This document shows positions 1 through 32,517 of a stretch of DNA of 64,000 bases, piece by piece. Position 1 is the first letter of the stretch, and every line of letters starts with the position of its first letter. The notes below the pieces were generated by a model. That model was not told the DNA's origin, did not search any database, and worked only from the letters and a program-made list of their open reading frames with translations. A program made the translations under genes and the position numbers. Source of the DNA: Embiotoca jacksoni (lineage: Eukaryota; Chordata; Actinopteri; Embiotocidae); contig JAKOON010000007.1 of NCBI GenBank assembly GCA_022577435.1, forward strand, positions 12,896,926 to 12,960,925, read 5' to 3'.

Positions 1-550
1 ATCAGTCTCAACACTTATCCTTTCTCTGAATCATATAGAAACACTGTACGGTGCTCTGCTCCAACAGAGCACACCCATGCAATGCAGACATACATTAGTA
101 TTCAGGGCTATGCTTCACACACTGGAGTCTCTTTCTAGTAACTCCTCAGAACAACTCCAAGTGGGCACATAATCATCATCATGAGGTGACTTATAAAATA
201 AAGACTGTGTGTGAATGCAGCGCCTGTTCTCATTCCCAGGGCAACAAATACTGTTGTTTTGTCAAAGCTGTTGGCGTCAGAGAGATACGCACAAGGTGCC
301 CTTTGGCATCTGCATCATTACCACGCAGGTCAAAAAAGGAGGTAATGTGACGGAGTAGAAAGAGTGACACAGTTGCCAAGGAAGGAGGTTGGGGGTGGTT
401 GGATGGAGACTGCCCTTCAAGTTCGTAGAAAAGCAAAAGTCAAGGTGGATTTCTTTTAAGTAATGTAAGGTACACAATGTAATGTATTTAACTTATATGA
501 CGTACATAAAGTATATGATGTATGTAATGTTGCTAATGTAAAATTACTTA

Positions 551-710
551 TTTGAACCAAAACCATCATCTTATCCTACCCCTAACCAAGTAGTTTTGGT
601 GCCTAAACCTCACCAAATTGCATTTATGTCAAATTGAACCAAAATCATTATCTTTTCCTCACTTTATGTGTTTTTTGGTGCCTGACCCTATAAGACACCT
701 TGTGTGAATC
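551..710. repeat. Diverged direct repeat, about 82-bp period
   Basis: Two diverged copies start at about 552 and 634. Each begins TTGAACCAAAA, continues with an ATC-rich stretch and ends in TTTTGGTGCCT. The text resembles a dispersed repeat common in percomorph genomes, but I cannot name the family from sequence alone. It lies in the partial frmpd3 intron that occupies 1-1219, where I see no exon. Confidence 0.55.
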
Positions 711-1219
711 TGAGACGGCAGCGGGCTGTGACAAAATTACAATATTTGACCCCCTGTGATGACAACCAGTTGGCATGCATCAATCCATTAGGAGAAAATT
801 GAAATGTACCATTTATTTAGCCTACGAACTGAACTCAATATTGTGAGAAGATTAAAAAAAAAAAAAAGAGATGAAATTCTGACATGAAAATGCTAAAAAC
901 CAAAACAATGATTTCATATGATTCATACAAATTATGCTACAGTGATGATGGGATTTGCCAAAGTGATGGTGATAACTATGAGTTTGTTGACATCTTTATT
1001 GTGTCAGACCAACATTTTTACATATTTTAGCTTTCAGCAGGTGAGCTTCATGTTAAAGTCTGTAGTTTTGTAGTTGTCGCATTGCAGCAGCATTAGCCAG
1101 CTCTCCAACACATGTCTCTTTAGCACAGACAGTCACAGGGGCTTTTCTTTCATTTATGTCTCATCTTTAAAGCTGACTTCCTCCTCAGAGTTCCTCTCTC
1201 TCTCTTTTCTTATCTTCAG

Positions 1220-19558
<18,339 letters not shown>

Positions 19559-21340
19559 GAATAAATCTGTCCAGGATGTGATCAGAACAGTCCAGAATGT
19601 GCGCGGCTCCTCTATCCAAATTTATGATTTATTTATTGTTTACAATTTTTACAAGACGTGCAATGAACCATCCTCAGTAAAAATTGCAATGCAACTGTTC
19701 CATCCCATGTTTACAGGCCCTGAGGTAGCCTTGTGGATCTTGTTTTGAAATATAAAGACACACCAAACTAATGCACAATGGAATAAGAACCCTATAACAG
19801 ACTGGGTGATACAGGGCTAATCACCTCATACCAATATTCACAATATACATAGGTCATTATAGTAGAATATTTTATATGTAATATATTTGAGTTGTGTCTA
19901 CTTAGCAAATAATATAAAGTTTTGTGAAGAAAAAAGGTGAAGAATATATTTGAAATGTATTGAATTAAGAGAACTATATATAAAAAAAAAACATTATAAT
20001 ACATCAGAAATAAATGTATACTTTGGACAAAAATATTTCAGAGATCCTGTCAAGTAGCGACTTCTGTAAATTGCGTGGTCCAAAGGGTTGGTTGGTTAGA
20101 TGGTGATGTGTTTGTTTGTTGAATTTTCTAACTGTTGTAATACAAAACTGATCTCTGTTGGCTGTGTTGGCTTTGTTGACAGTGTCTGACGTACTGAGCC
20201 AAGAGTCAAAATGTAAGTGACAGTGTTGGAAAATGAAAAGCACTGAAAGACAAGTATGACATACTTAACTACACTGATTGACAGAGGCCCATTATCTCAC
20301 AATAACAGTGCAGGTATGAAACGCACCTGCTCAGGGCAGACAATGTAGCAGAGACCCAAGTCACCGTCTTATCCACTGTACAGTTATGAGTGCTGTTACC
20401 TCACTCAGCTGTAGAGAAAGGCCTACCCACAATGTACTTAATAACGCAGTGTATTTTACACCACCACTAAACCATAGCTCACTTGCATCTCACTGGTTGT
20501 GAATTACAGTTTTAAATATACTTGCAAGTGAGTAAGCTTATCACTAGAAGTTTTGCACAACCTCTGAAATTAGTTCTGAAGTTGAAATGTATCTTTTACT
20601 GTTTGATTCAGTGTTTTTTATTCACCCTGCTGCTGAAAACTCACTTGAGTCAACACCACTAGTTTTTCATCATTCATCTCCTCAAAGCTAAAGCTAAAGC
20701 TGACCCATTTCAACAGAGTCCTTTGTTTTTATTCAGGTTTTCAGATACTATATAAACAAATTTGCTTTCTATGTGCTGTTACACATTGTGCAATCTAGCA
20801 AATATATAAGAAACACACAAAGTAGTTTTCTATGTATTTTAATAAAACTAACACATTATTTCCTGTCTGATATCTTCTTTTTGTCTCATCCTCTTGTTAT
20901 ACCTGGACATTTAATAAGAGAGGCTTTATAGTTTTGCTGGCCTAACACGTACACTGGATATACTATTAAGAGAAAGTGCTGTGAAGCCAAATTAACAGTG
21001 ACTTCTTGCAAAACATGTTTTGGTCAGCCCTTTGGGATGTATGGTAGCATGGTACGCCAATGAACCTGACCAAAATGTTGTTAAAATACTAAATATGATG
21101 TAAACATCCACCCTCCCGGCAGGGATATGACTGTTTGGTGGTAAGACTACTGTTAGGATATTGAATGCCACGAAGTGTACATAGTTTAAATGTTAAATAT
21201 TTGACAAACAATAAAAGTCAATGGGAGTGTTCATCTAAATCCATTTAATACTTTCCAGACAAATTATGTCTTATCACTAGTATATATTTGAGCCATCTTT
21301 TTTGTCCATTTTTCAAAATAAATTCAGCTTTCATTTATAG
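19559..21340 (+). other. frmpd3: frmpd3 3' UTR
   Basis: AT-rich noncoding sequence follows the TAA at 19556-19558. Candidate poly(A) signals AATAAA are at 20841-20846 and 21210-21215, and another is near 21317. Which one is used cannot be decided from sequence. Confidence 0.6.
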
Positions 21341-23340
21341 ATATAAATATGCCTTTGTGTGGTTCTACATCACCCTCACAATATTCATCAATGAAAGCAA
21401 ATATAGCACACTTATAATATTTATTTTATACTGAGAGTTTTATCTTCTATATGAAAGGGAAATCAGGATATCAGCTTTGTTGCACTTTTGTCTTGGTTTC
21501 AGAACACATCTGTGGTGTTTTTGAGCATTCTCAGTTTTCCCTTCGCTGTTGATGTGGCATTTCCATCACCATATCCAGAGTTTTCTCCTCCACTGTACTG
21601 CATGTTCTCCTTTACGCAATAGACTTTCAGGGGCAGATACTTGGACCATTGAGGGTGATGTATAGGTCATTTTCCACTTCTAAAGAGGAAAAAAAACAAG
21701 CAAAAATGGGAGAATTTGGTGGCAATACGTTAAGGTTTTGCAAATGATATTCAGTATGAAAATGTATAATTTTACACTGCAAATGTAAATAAAAAAAAAC
21801 ATTTGAAAGAATAAGAAACACTTTTAAAACATTACTTGTAACATTCAAATTTATCCAAACTCTTCACTATTTTGTAAATAGGAGATAAAACATGTCTGTA
21901 CGGTAATTATTTATAGTAGTAATGTAACATAGAAACTAATAGCAAAACATATATTTTAAAGAATATATTATGAATATAAAGCATGGGACATGTTTATTTT
22001 TATAAACAAAAGTATCAGACAATGTTTTTCTCATCAGCACTTGAACATCTCAACATTATAATAAACATTTTCTGTGGTTGTCATTGCTCAGTTGCTTTGC
22101 TAAACTGTGTGGATTAGTCTGTGTTTCATTCACACGATGAGCCTACCATGACTTGATCCATTGTTTCCCTATGTGCAACCAATTCATTCTTGTCTTTATT
22201 TACTGTCAATGATCTTGTCGTCACTGTGGTCGTCTGTCTGTGTACAAAGTTAACTCATGTTTTAAGAGCAATAAAGCATATTATATAAACTCTGTCAGAG
22301 AATTTGGAAATGACCTTACACGCACAAAACTGAAAGATAATTTACCAGGAGACTTCTGCCTTGTTACTGAAAAGCAGGTTCTTACTGCTGTGGTTGCCTT
22401 AACCATTTCCCTCTCAGTGCAAACCTCACTGACTTGACACACAATGCCAGTGGTTGAAAGTAAAATGGATTTTTTTTTGCTGACATTTTATATAGGCTTA
22501 CACAGGATTATTGAGCAAAAGTAAAAGTGCTGGTGGATGTCAGATCTCAACAATCTATAATTTGAAATATCAGTCAACCCTTTAAAAGTAAGTTGTTGTA
22601 ACTGTTAATGGACTTTATTCACAAGACACTTTGACATGTCACGAAGGAAAAAGCACAGGTGTGCATTATAAAATTAATGAAGACTAAATTCAATTCGGCA
22701 GCTTGATTCCACTGTCTCACTGTCAAAGTTCACTGTGACACATTGTTCATTTCATTATTAACATCTGTGCTTTGCCTATTATGAAAAAAATGTCTGCAGT
22801 GAAAATACTTTCCCTACATGACCTTTACAGCAGCTGGATGAGACACGTTTGCCTCTAGCCCCTAGAGGTCACCATGTTGACTCTGGGGTCCTGAACATGG
22901 CCATTGTGCATGCCCACGGTCTCTGCCAAAATGAAAGCATGTTAGATTTAGGATTAATGACCATGGTAGGGGGATATCTAGTTGTGTTACTGAAAGGCCA
23001 CATTTATTAATTGTTATTCATCCTTAACAACACACAAAAAAAAACAACTTAGCTAGACCTACTGTAGGCTGAGACATTTGCACTAGAGTGCCACGCAGGC
23101 ACGCACATGCCAGGGAAGGTGATAACTAGAGAGGTCGCGTCGACGGTAAACAAACAAACAAACAAACAAACAAACAAACAAAACGTCCTTCATGCCAAAA
23201 TACATTTTTATTGAGCAGTTTGGGAACTAATCATTTATAGGCTGTACAACGTAAAGCAAGGAAAGTACTACGTGACAGCTCAATTTGTCGAACACCGTGT
23301 ATTAACTCACTTTTTGTGCGCTTTTACTCACCTCGGTGAA
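21340..23340. other. Intergenic region, frmpd3 to prps1
   Basis: AT-rich DNA with no supported exon on either strand. It contains a short (AAAC)n microsatellite at about 23148-23183. CpG content rises sharply only after about 23,330, at the prps1 promoter. Confidence 0.7.
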
Positions 23341-23354
23341 GCCAGCTCCCTGGC

Positions 23355-23530
23355 TCGTTCACGTGACCGTGTTTTTTTTCATGCGCGTCTGGACGAAATG
23401 ACGTCATCACGGCCGGACGTAGGTTAAAGCGTGTGCGCCGCCCCGGGAGGAAGAGCCGCACGCGTGATGTGTAGACCATAATGGTGGATAGGTAGGGGAA
23501 CACACTAAAGCGCGGTAAGAGTAGCTCATC
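23355..23530 (+). promoter_or_regulatory. prps1: prps1 promoter region
   Basis: A CpG-rich block lies directly upstream of the prps1 start codon. It holds a canonical E-box CACGTG at 23360-23365 and a perfect palindromic CRE, TGACGTCA, at 23399-23406. Further GC-rich sequence extends to about 23,465. No clear TATA box is seen. The transcription start is inferred to lie between about 23,410 and 23,560. Short upstream ATG frames (MCRP-stop, MVDR-stop) at about 23,466-23,495 would be uORFs if transcribed. Confidence 0.6.
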
Positions 23531-23631
23531 AACTGTTGGTTGATTTCCGGTCGTTATCTTGGACTCTCCGTACCCTTTGACTCGACAGCTGCAGCCCGCG
23601 TGGACTTAACGAGGCCCTGGACCACCACAAA

Positions 23632-26554
<2,923 letters not shown>

Positions 26555-27550
26555 CAAATGAGATCCACCATCCACCGTGTGCTATTAACACCAAATAAGA
26601 AAAGAGGGAATTCCCCAATCCAAACATTAACAAAGATGATAATTAATGTTGGAAAAAAGAAAATGAATGAACTTTCTGTCTGTTACTAATGCTGACCCCA
26701 CCTCACTTGAGTCCCTTCATGCGGTGTCCTTTCATGTCAAGGGCACCAAAGCAATCGCAAGCTACCAATTTAGGCTGGCGTATTTATTGTATATGGATAA
26801 ATATGTATTTATCCACTGTGAACTTTGTCCTTCTTTCATCACATTTAGATACAGAGTTTCTCCTGACCATTTTACCCCTCCAGAAATAATTTCAGTCTGT
26901 TGAGCTTATATAAATTTCCCTGGCAGGGTCCAGTGGTCAGGAGAAGCATCTGGCATATAAAGCTGTTACAGTGCTTTTTTGTTACAATGAACGAGTGTAG
27001 TTTATCATGTTGCTGTTGTATTCTCTGCTGTTTGAGAGATTATAATGAATGAAGTGAATGTGTATTGAGCTAGTTTACAGTGCCACTGAAGCTCCACTCA
27101 ACCAAGAGTGCCTCAACAGTCTGAAATGAAATGATGTTTTTTCCTCCAGTCCTGTTTCCCTCCCTCCCGTTGTGCTGTTTGTTTTCTTACTGGATGATGA
27201 GCTTACATGTGTCTTGGCAGGCTGTAAACAATATTTTAGGGTGTTTCTTTCAACTCTTGAGGTGCCCTCATTGAGTGGGGTTTGCCCAGTGTTTACCCCT
27301 CAAAGGTCTCCGGTGAAGATCTTTCTATAGAAAAGCTGTTGGGTTTTTAGCTTGGGGTCTCTGCAGGCTGGAGCTTCCTTCAGAAATGATCACCTGCTCA
27401 TTTTATTTTTCTTTCCTTTTGTATGTTTGGAGGAAAGATTTGTCATTAATGTGCATAATCCAAACCTTGGTGTTTTATTTTTTCAGTAGGATGAATGCCC
27501 CAGTTATTTGAGGATGCATTCTTAATAAAACTAAATATGTGTAAAATCTT
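26555..27550 (+). other. prps1: prps1 3' UTR and poly(A) signal
   Basis: About 1 kb of noncoding sequence ends with AATAAA at 27524-27529. Downstream GT-rich sequence is consistent with cleavage near 27,545. Confidence 0.75.
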
Positions 27551-28130
27551 GAACATTGTGCTTTTATTTCTGGTTTCTGGTTCGGTTTAACTTTTGCAAA
27601 CTATTAAAGCTACATACAACTAGGATTACAAGATACATGTTTTTGTTTGTTTGTTTTTATTGTAGCAGGAAAAATAAACAATACTTTTAATTGCATTAGA
27701 TACATTACACCTTTAGTCCCTTGGTGGAGGCCACAAAAGATGGGATGTCCTCCTGAGAATGTTCCTTTTTTAAATGACCTGGAGAACTTTATCTACAATT
27801 AGAAACCCTTCATTTAGATTTTAAAAAGATTAAATAAGTTAATACAAATAAAATGATTCTTTATTTTACTACCAGATTTGAACTAGCAATGCATAGACCG
27901 GTTGAAACAGGATCATATTTGGAAGGAAAAATAAACGTAGTCCTCACAGTTGGGATTAGTTTACATTCTCACATTAAACTCGTGACCCTTAACTGCTTCT
28001 TTAATAACGACGTAAGCAAAGTGAGAAAAAAATATAGTTTGTCACTTAATAATCTGGAGAAAATACGCCTAAGAAAAACATTCTCACGTTTTTATCCGAA
28101 GAACGGGAAGGCTTTGATTGACAGACGGTG
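27551..28130. other. Intergenic region, prps1 to slc25a53
   Basis: AT-rich DNA with no supported exon. The 99-codon open frame at 27853-28152 has no similarity or splice context and runs into the next promoter. Confidence 0.65.
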
Positions 28131-28431
28131 CAACCAATCCCCGACGACGTGACGTAAAGTCAGTCGTGACCAATGCTTATTCTCGACGAAGTGGGCTCAT
28201 CAGAAACGGGCAGATAGATGCTGCTCAGTCCATCTTCTCTAGCACCGCTGCATATCGCCGACCCCACAGACATCCGCCGTAACCCGATTAAATACAAATC
28301 CTCTCCACGTGCAGTATTGAAATAGGATTAGACGCATGTGCTGCCTTCAACTTTCTGCAATGAACCGCGAAAAATAGTCTCCACCTTGAACGTTTTTTTA
28401 ATTTTGCTTTCATTTTCTGAGATCTGATAAG
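28131..28431 (+). promoter_or_regulatory. slc25a53: slc25a53 promoter and noncoding first exon
   Basis: CpG-containing sequence holds a CRE-like TGACGTAA near 28150 and a CCAAT box near 28170. A noncoding first exon is inferred to end at the GTAAGT donor after 28431. The matching acceptor is TTTGCTTTAAG at 28584, one base before the start codon. The exon start is unknown. Confidence 0.55.
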
Positions 28432-28585
28432 GTAAGTAAATGTTTCTGATCACACACTATAAATTAAGTTAGTGTCTTTGGCTGTGGTTTTCCACCCTGT
28501 GATCTTTGTTTCATTCCTTGATAACCTGTCTTGGGTCAGTGCAAGCCTGACATGATTTGTAATTGAATTTTTCTTTGCTTTAAGA

Positions 28586-29458
28586 ATGACAGGAAGTCCT
28601 GCCCGTAAACAAGATGAAGCGGGTGTTGGGGATCAAGTGTTTCGTTTCCAGAGCTATTTGCATGGAGGGATCTCGAGCTTGCTGTCCACCCTTCCTACGC
28701 TCATCGTCTTCCCTGTCTATAAGACTGTTTTCCGTCAACAAATCCACAACTCCTCAGTTCGCCAGGCAGTGGGACAGCTCTTCAAAGAGGGACCTGTAAA
28801 GCTCTACAGGGGTGTGGCTCCCCCATTACTGATGAGGACCCTGAATGGCACACTGCTCTTTGGCCTCCAGGACACACTCTTCAACCAACTCGCCCCATCA
28901 TCTCAACATGTTATCTCTGCCTCTGCTCTGGCTGGGTTCGGTGCAGGTATGGTTGAAGCTTTGTTTTTCACTCCCTTTGAGCGCATTCAGAATGTGTTGC
29001 AGAACAGCCAAAATGATCGTCATCTGCCTTCCTTGAAGGGTGTTCTTGCGAGGCTGAATTCACAGAGGATAGCTTCAGGCTACTACAGAGCCTTCCTGCC
29101 CATCATGGTCCGCAACACCCTCGGCAGCGCCCTTTACTTTGGCCTGAAGGGGCCCATGTATGCTGTTATGGCAGGGCAGGGGCTCTCTCCAGTGACCTCC
29201 TCTTTCCTCACGGGTACACTGACGTCCATGGCAATCAGCTTGGGTCTTTACCCGCTGTCTGTGCTTGTTGCAAACATGCAGGCACAGGTCGGAGGGAAGG
29301 AGAAAGGAGCCGCGGCCTGTTGGAAGATGCTGTGGAAATCTCGGCACAGGAGTTTGGCTCTGCTGTACCGAGGAGGTTCGCTGGTTATTCTGAGATCGTG
29401 CATCACATGGGGTATCAACACTGCTATATATGACAGGCAGGAGAAGCGATCAGGCTAA
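28586..29458 (+). CDS. slc25a53: Solute carrier family 25 member 53, mitochondrial carrier
   Basis: Inner mitochondrial membrane carrier of the SLC25A51/52/53 branch. SLC25A51 carries NAD+; the substrate of member 53 is not established. The 290 aa are in one coding exon, close to the roughly 307 aa of mammals. There are three carrier repeats. Their signature sites are FPVYKTVFRQQ (residues 42-52), TPFERIQNVLQ (129-139) and YPLSVLVANMQ (222-232). Only the second fits the usual Px[DE]xx[KR] rule. Other blocks matching the family are YRGVAPPLL (74-82), RNTLGSALYFGLK (176-188) and YRGGSLVILRSCITWG (261-276). The start is the first ATG after the acceptor at 28584. The neighbouring thymosin gene repeats the human Xq22.2 order SLC25A53-TMSB15. 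Confidence 0.95.
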   Translation: MTGSPARKQDEAGVGDQVFRFQSYLHGGISSLLSTLPTLIVFPVYKTVFRQQIHNSSVRQAVGQLFKEGPVKLYRGVAPPLLMRTLNGTLLFGLQDTLFNQLAPSSQHVISASALAGFGAGMVEALFFTPFERIQNVLQNSQNDRHLPSLKGVLARLNSQRIASGYYRAFLPIMVRNTLGSALYFGLKGPMYAVMAGQGLSPVTSSFLTGTLTSMAISLGLYPLSVLVANMQAQVGGKEKGAAACWKMLWKSRHRSLALLYRGGSLVILRSCITWGINTAIYDRQEKRSG

Positions 29459-30930
29459 AGAGACACCGACACACGATGGTGTGACGAGATTACGTTGACT
29501 TTTTGGCATTTTATGCGTTATATTCTTTTACCAACTATGCTACTCTTTCAGTGCACATTTGTCTGCAAAAAAGATATCATCCCCATTTTGTGCAGGTGCC
29601 CTCTTTTCAAGCTGTTTTCACTGCAGACATTTTGACTTATCATAGTAGGAAAAGCACTGGTGTTTCTGATGTGTGCCAATGAGCCATTGTGAGCAAATCG
29701 AGTACCCTGGAACTATATCAGCTAAATGGAATTAAGACATTATTCAATTCATTATCTACACCTGAGTTTCTCCACTCTTATACACCAAAATGTCTTCAGT
29801 GAAAGAAAATGTATTAAACAGTGCATCAGTGCAGTCATAGGGACATGATCCATCACCTGGTTCAAACCAACAAAGTGCCAATTTTATATGTCAAACTGCA
29901 CTAGTAAGTTGACAACACAACAGCCAATATTTGAACCCTGGTGTCTGAGGTGCAGGGTGTCAACCTTTTATAGTTTTAGAAGATAACTTCCTTTTTGTCT
30001 TTAAAGTCATTTTGCACGTTACAGGAAGTTTGACTTAGCCACAGAAAACCGCTCCACAGTATCACTGTGATAAAATACACATGTTATGTGTACAGCCACA
30101 CAGTAGTAAACTGACCTCTGTTTGTTGCATCACCATGCACTGGCCAAGCCTACTTAGGAAAGTGCAAACTTCAGGTTTTGGGGTATTTTGTGTTTATTTC
30201 TACCTTAATAGCATTTCTGTTTTTGAAACATTGCTTTAAACAGTATTTTGTAGCGGAGTTGTGTTGCAGGGCTTTGTGGTTTTGTATAATACGCTGTGGG
30301 AGTATACAGTATCAATCTCAGGTAGACTTTTTGACAATGGTTTGTTTTCTCAGGACTGTTGATTTCAAATGATGAGCCAGTTGATTTTTACTCCAGGATA
30401 CCTGTTGCTGTTGTACCTTCATTTCTTAATCTTTTTAATACAGATTTTGCCATAGTATTTCTATGCTTTTGTTGCTGATATTTAATTGTTGTTCTGGACA
30501 TTTAAAGCAACTGTATGTATTTTGTGTTATTAACACACCACTGGCCTTTTTAAACCTTTAATTGTCATTTATTTTTAAATGTTGTTTTCTAAATGTTAAA
30601 CTCTATCTGATCCATCTGCTGTTTACGTAGCTGAACTATTTCCTTCTGTGCAAATCTCAGTTAAGTGCCATAGTAGATAGACCTCACAATGCAGGTTGAA
30701 TGAATCAGAAATGTAACTGTTTTACAGCACTGTGGTACTGTCAACCAATTCATTACCAACATTATCAAGTGAGTTTATTTACAGTGTAGATCAATAAACT
30801 AATAAACCATGGATCCATTTTAATGTGAAAAAACAGTATATTGCCTGTATACTGAATAATGTAATGGTTATTGCTGAAGGTTATTTACAGATTTATTTGT
30901 TTTACAATGTGCATTAATAAATTTATCTTA
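29459..30930 (+). other. slc25a53: slc25a53 3' UTR and poly(A) signal
   Basis: AT-rich noncoding tail ending at AATAAA, 30916-30921. No other gene is visible in the stretch. An internal site could give a shorter form. Confidence 0.6.
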
Positions 30931-31244
30931 TCAGTCATACATGGTCAGTGTTTCATTTTGTACTTGCCGTTTTAATACTACGTACTTCATACATAATGGT
31001 TTGTCCAGTAGATGGTACTGTGTTAAAAATAAACACATGAAATCATCCCTACCAACCATGACAGGAGCTCGGTGCTCTGATCAGCCACAATGGCCGCTCA
31101 TTCATTTCACCAGCAGGTACAAGGAGGGACAAATGATTTCACCACTGCATGACAAGAACTTTGTCCAAAGAGCAGTCTGTGATGTTACAGGGGAGGGCGG
31201 CGAGACACCAAGCGTGTCCAATTAAAATTCTTCCTCCGAGCTTT

Positions 31245-31393
31245 GGGAGCCAATGAGAAGGCAGAGCATCAGTGTCCATGTTGGCGTGCAGAAGGGCGTA
31301 TTGTGTCTATGTAAACCGTTGGCTTTGCACGGTTAATACACAGGCGCATCTTACCTGTGAAAGACAAGCCTCACCGCGCAGCCCTGCACCCAG
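31245..31393 (+). promoter_or_regulatory. Beta-thymosin promoter and noncoding first exon (candidate)
   Basis: A CCAAT box (GCCAATGAG) lies near 31249, followed by a moderately GC-rich stretch. A noncoding exon is inferred to end at CACCCAG|GTAAAG, 31393. The coding exon 1.1 kb downstream has an acceptor but no first exon of its own, which supports this. The exon start is not resolved. Confidence 0.45.
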
Positions 31394-32517
31394 GTAAAGT
31401 GTTCTCAATTGTATCTCTTTATCAGCTGATGCACTCAAAGGTGCATTTATCATGGCAGTGAATTGTAATGTAAACACAATTTTTTTTTTTTTTTTTAAAT
31501 TATTCCTATGCAGCAAAGGCTCATAATTGCTATGCAACCTTTTGCTGTAGGCCATAAAGCCATGCCAGTACAGTAGCAACTGTAGGCTGATTACTCCTTT
31601 ACGCCGCAGCGAGCGTGGATAGGTTGTAGATACCTGCTCCGCACGCAAACTGCTCTGCATGTGGGACTGTTTGGATACTACGAGCTAACTTGCTCTGTAC
31701 ATGGCCGTGATTAATATTTGTATCTGTCACATTCGTACTGTGATGTTAAACACGTAATAAGCAGCCTTCATCCTGTGTAGTCCTCAGAAACGCAGATCTG
31801 TAGGTGTGGACCGTGAGAAACTGTACCAGGCACTGCCCACATTACTCCACAATGAATTCCCCTCATGCTGCAGTATCATATTGTAATCTAATGTTCCTGT
31901 TTTTTACATAGTTTTCTATATTGTTGCAAGGCTATATATTATAGCATTATGTAGGCTGTTTTTTGGTTGTTTTTTCTTACATAAGGGCCTATTTGTTGTT
32001 TCTATTTTTAGGTTCAATAAAGTATATCTGTTTCTGATAAATAGTGTATGGAAAAGATAAAAAAAAAAAAAAAGGGAAGTTGTTTTGCATTTTGAAAATG
32101 TGCTTTGTTGGCCCTGGTGCACAATCAGTATTTTCCCGATTACTGTCCTTGCATAAATGCAAATCGGTGTACAAGTACAGCATGTTTCCTTTTTATCAGG
32201 TCTCACGTGTGGCTCTGAATACCTGTAAATAACTGCAGTGTAACATGACATCACATTAGAGCTGTTTGTTCATTGTAGGGATGTGGGTTATGAAGTATGT
32301 TATTTGTTGTGACTGGCTTGCAGAACTCCAAAGTTCCGCTCAGTACTGTCTTGTTTGCAGCTTTATAACCTGTGTGGACATGTACTGCAGACAGCATGTT
32401 ATCATGTCAATCAGATCATAAATTGTGGTAATGCTCTCATTTCAAGATCCAAGTGTTGATTAGGATCATCATTTCTGCTCTCTCTCACCACCTTCTCTCC
32501 ATTAGACCTCTTCCAAA

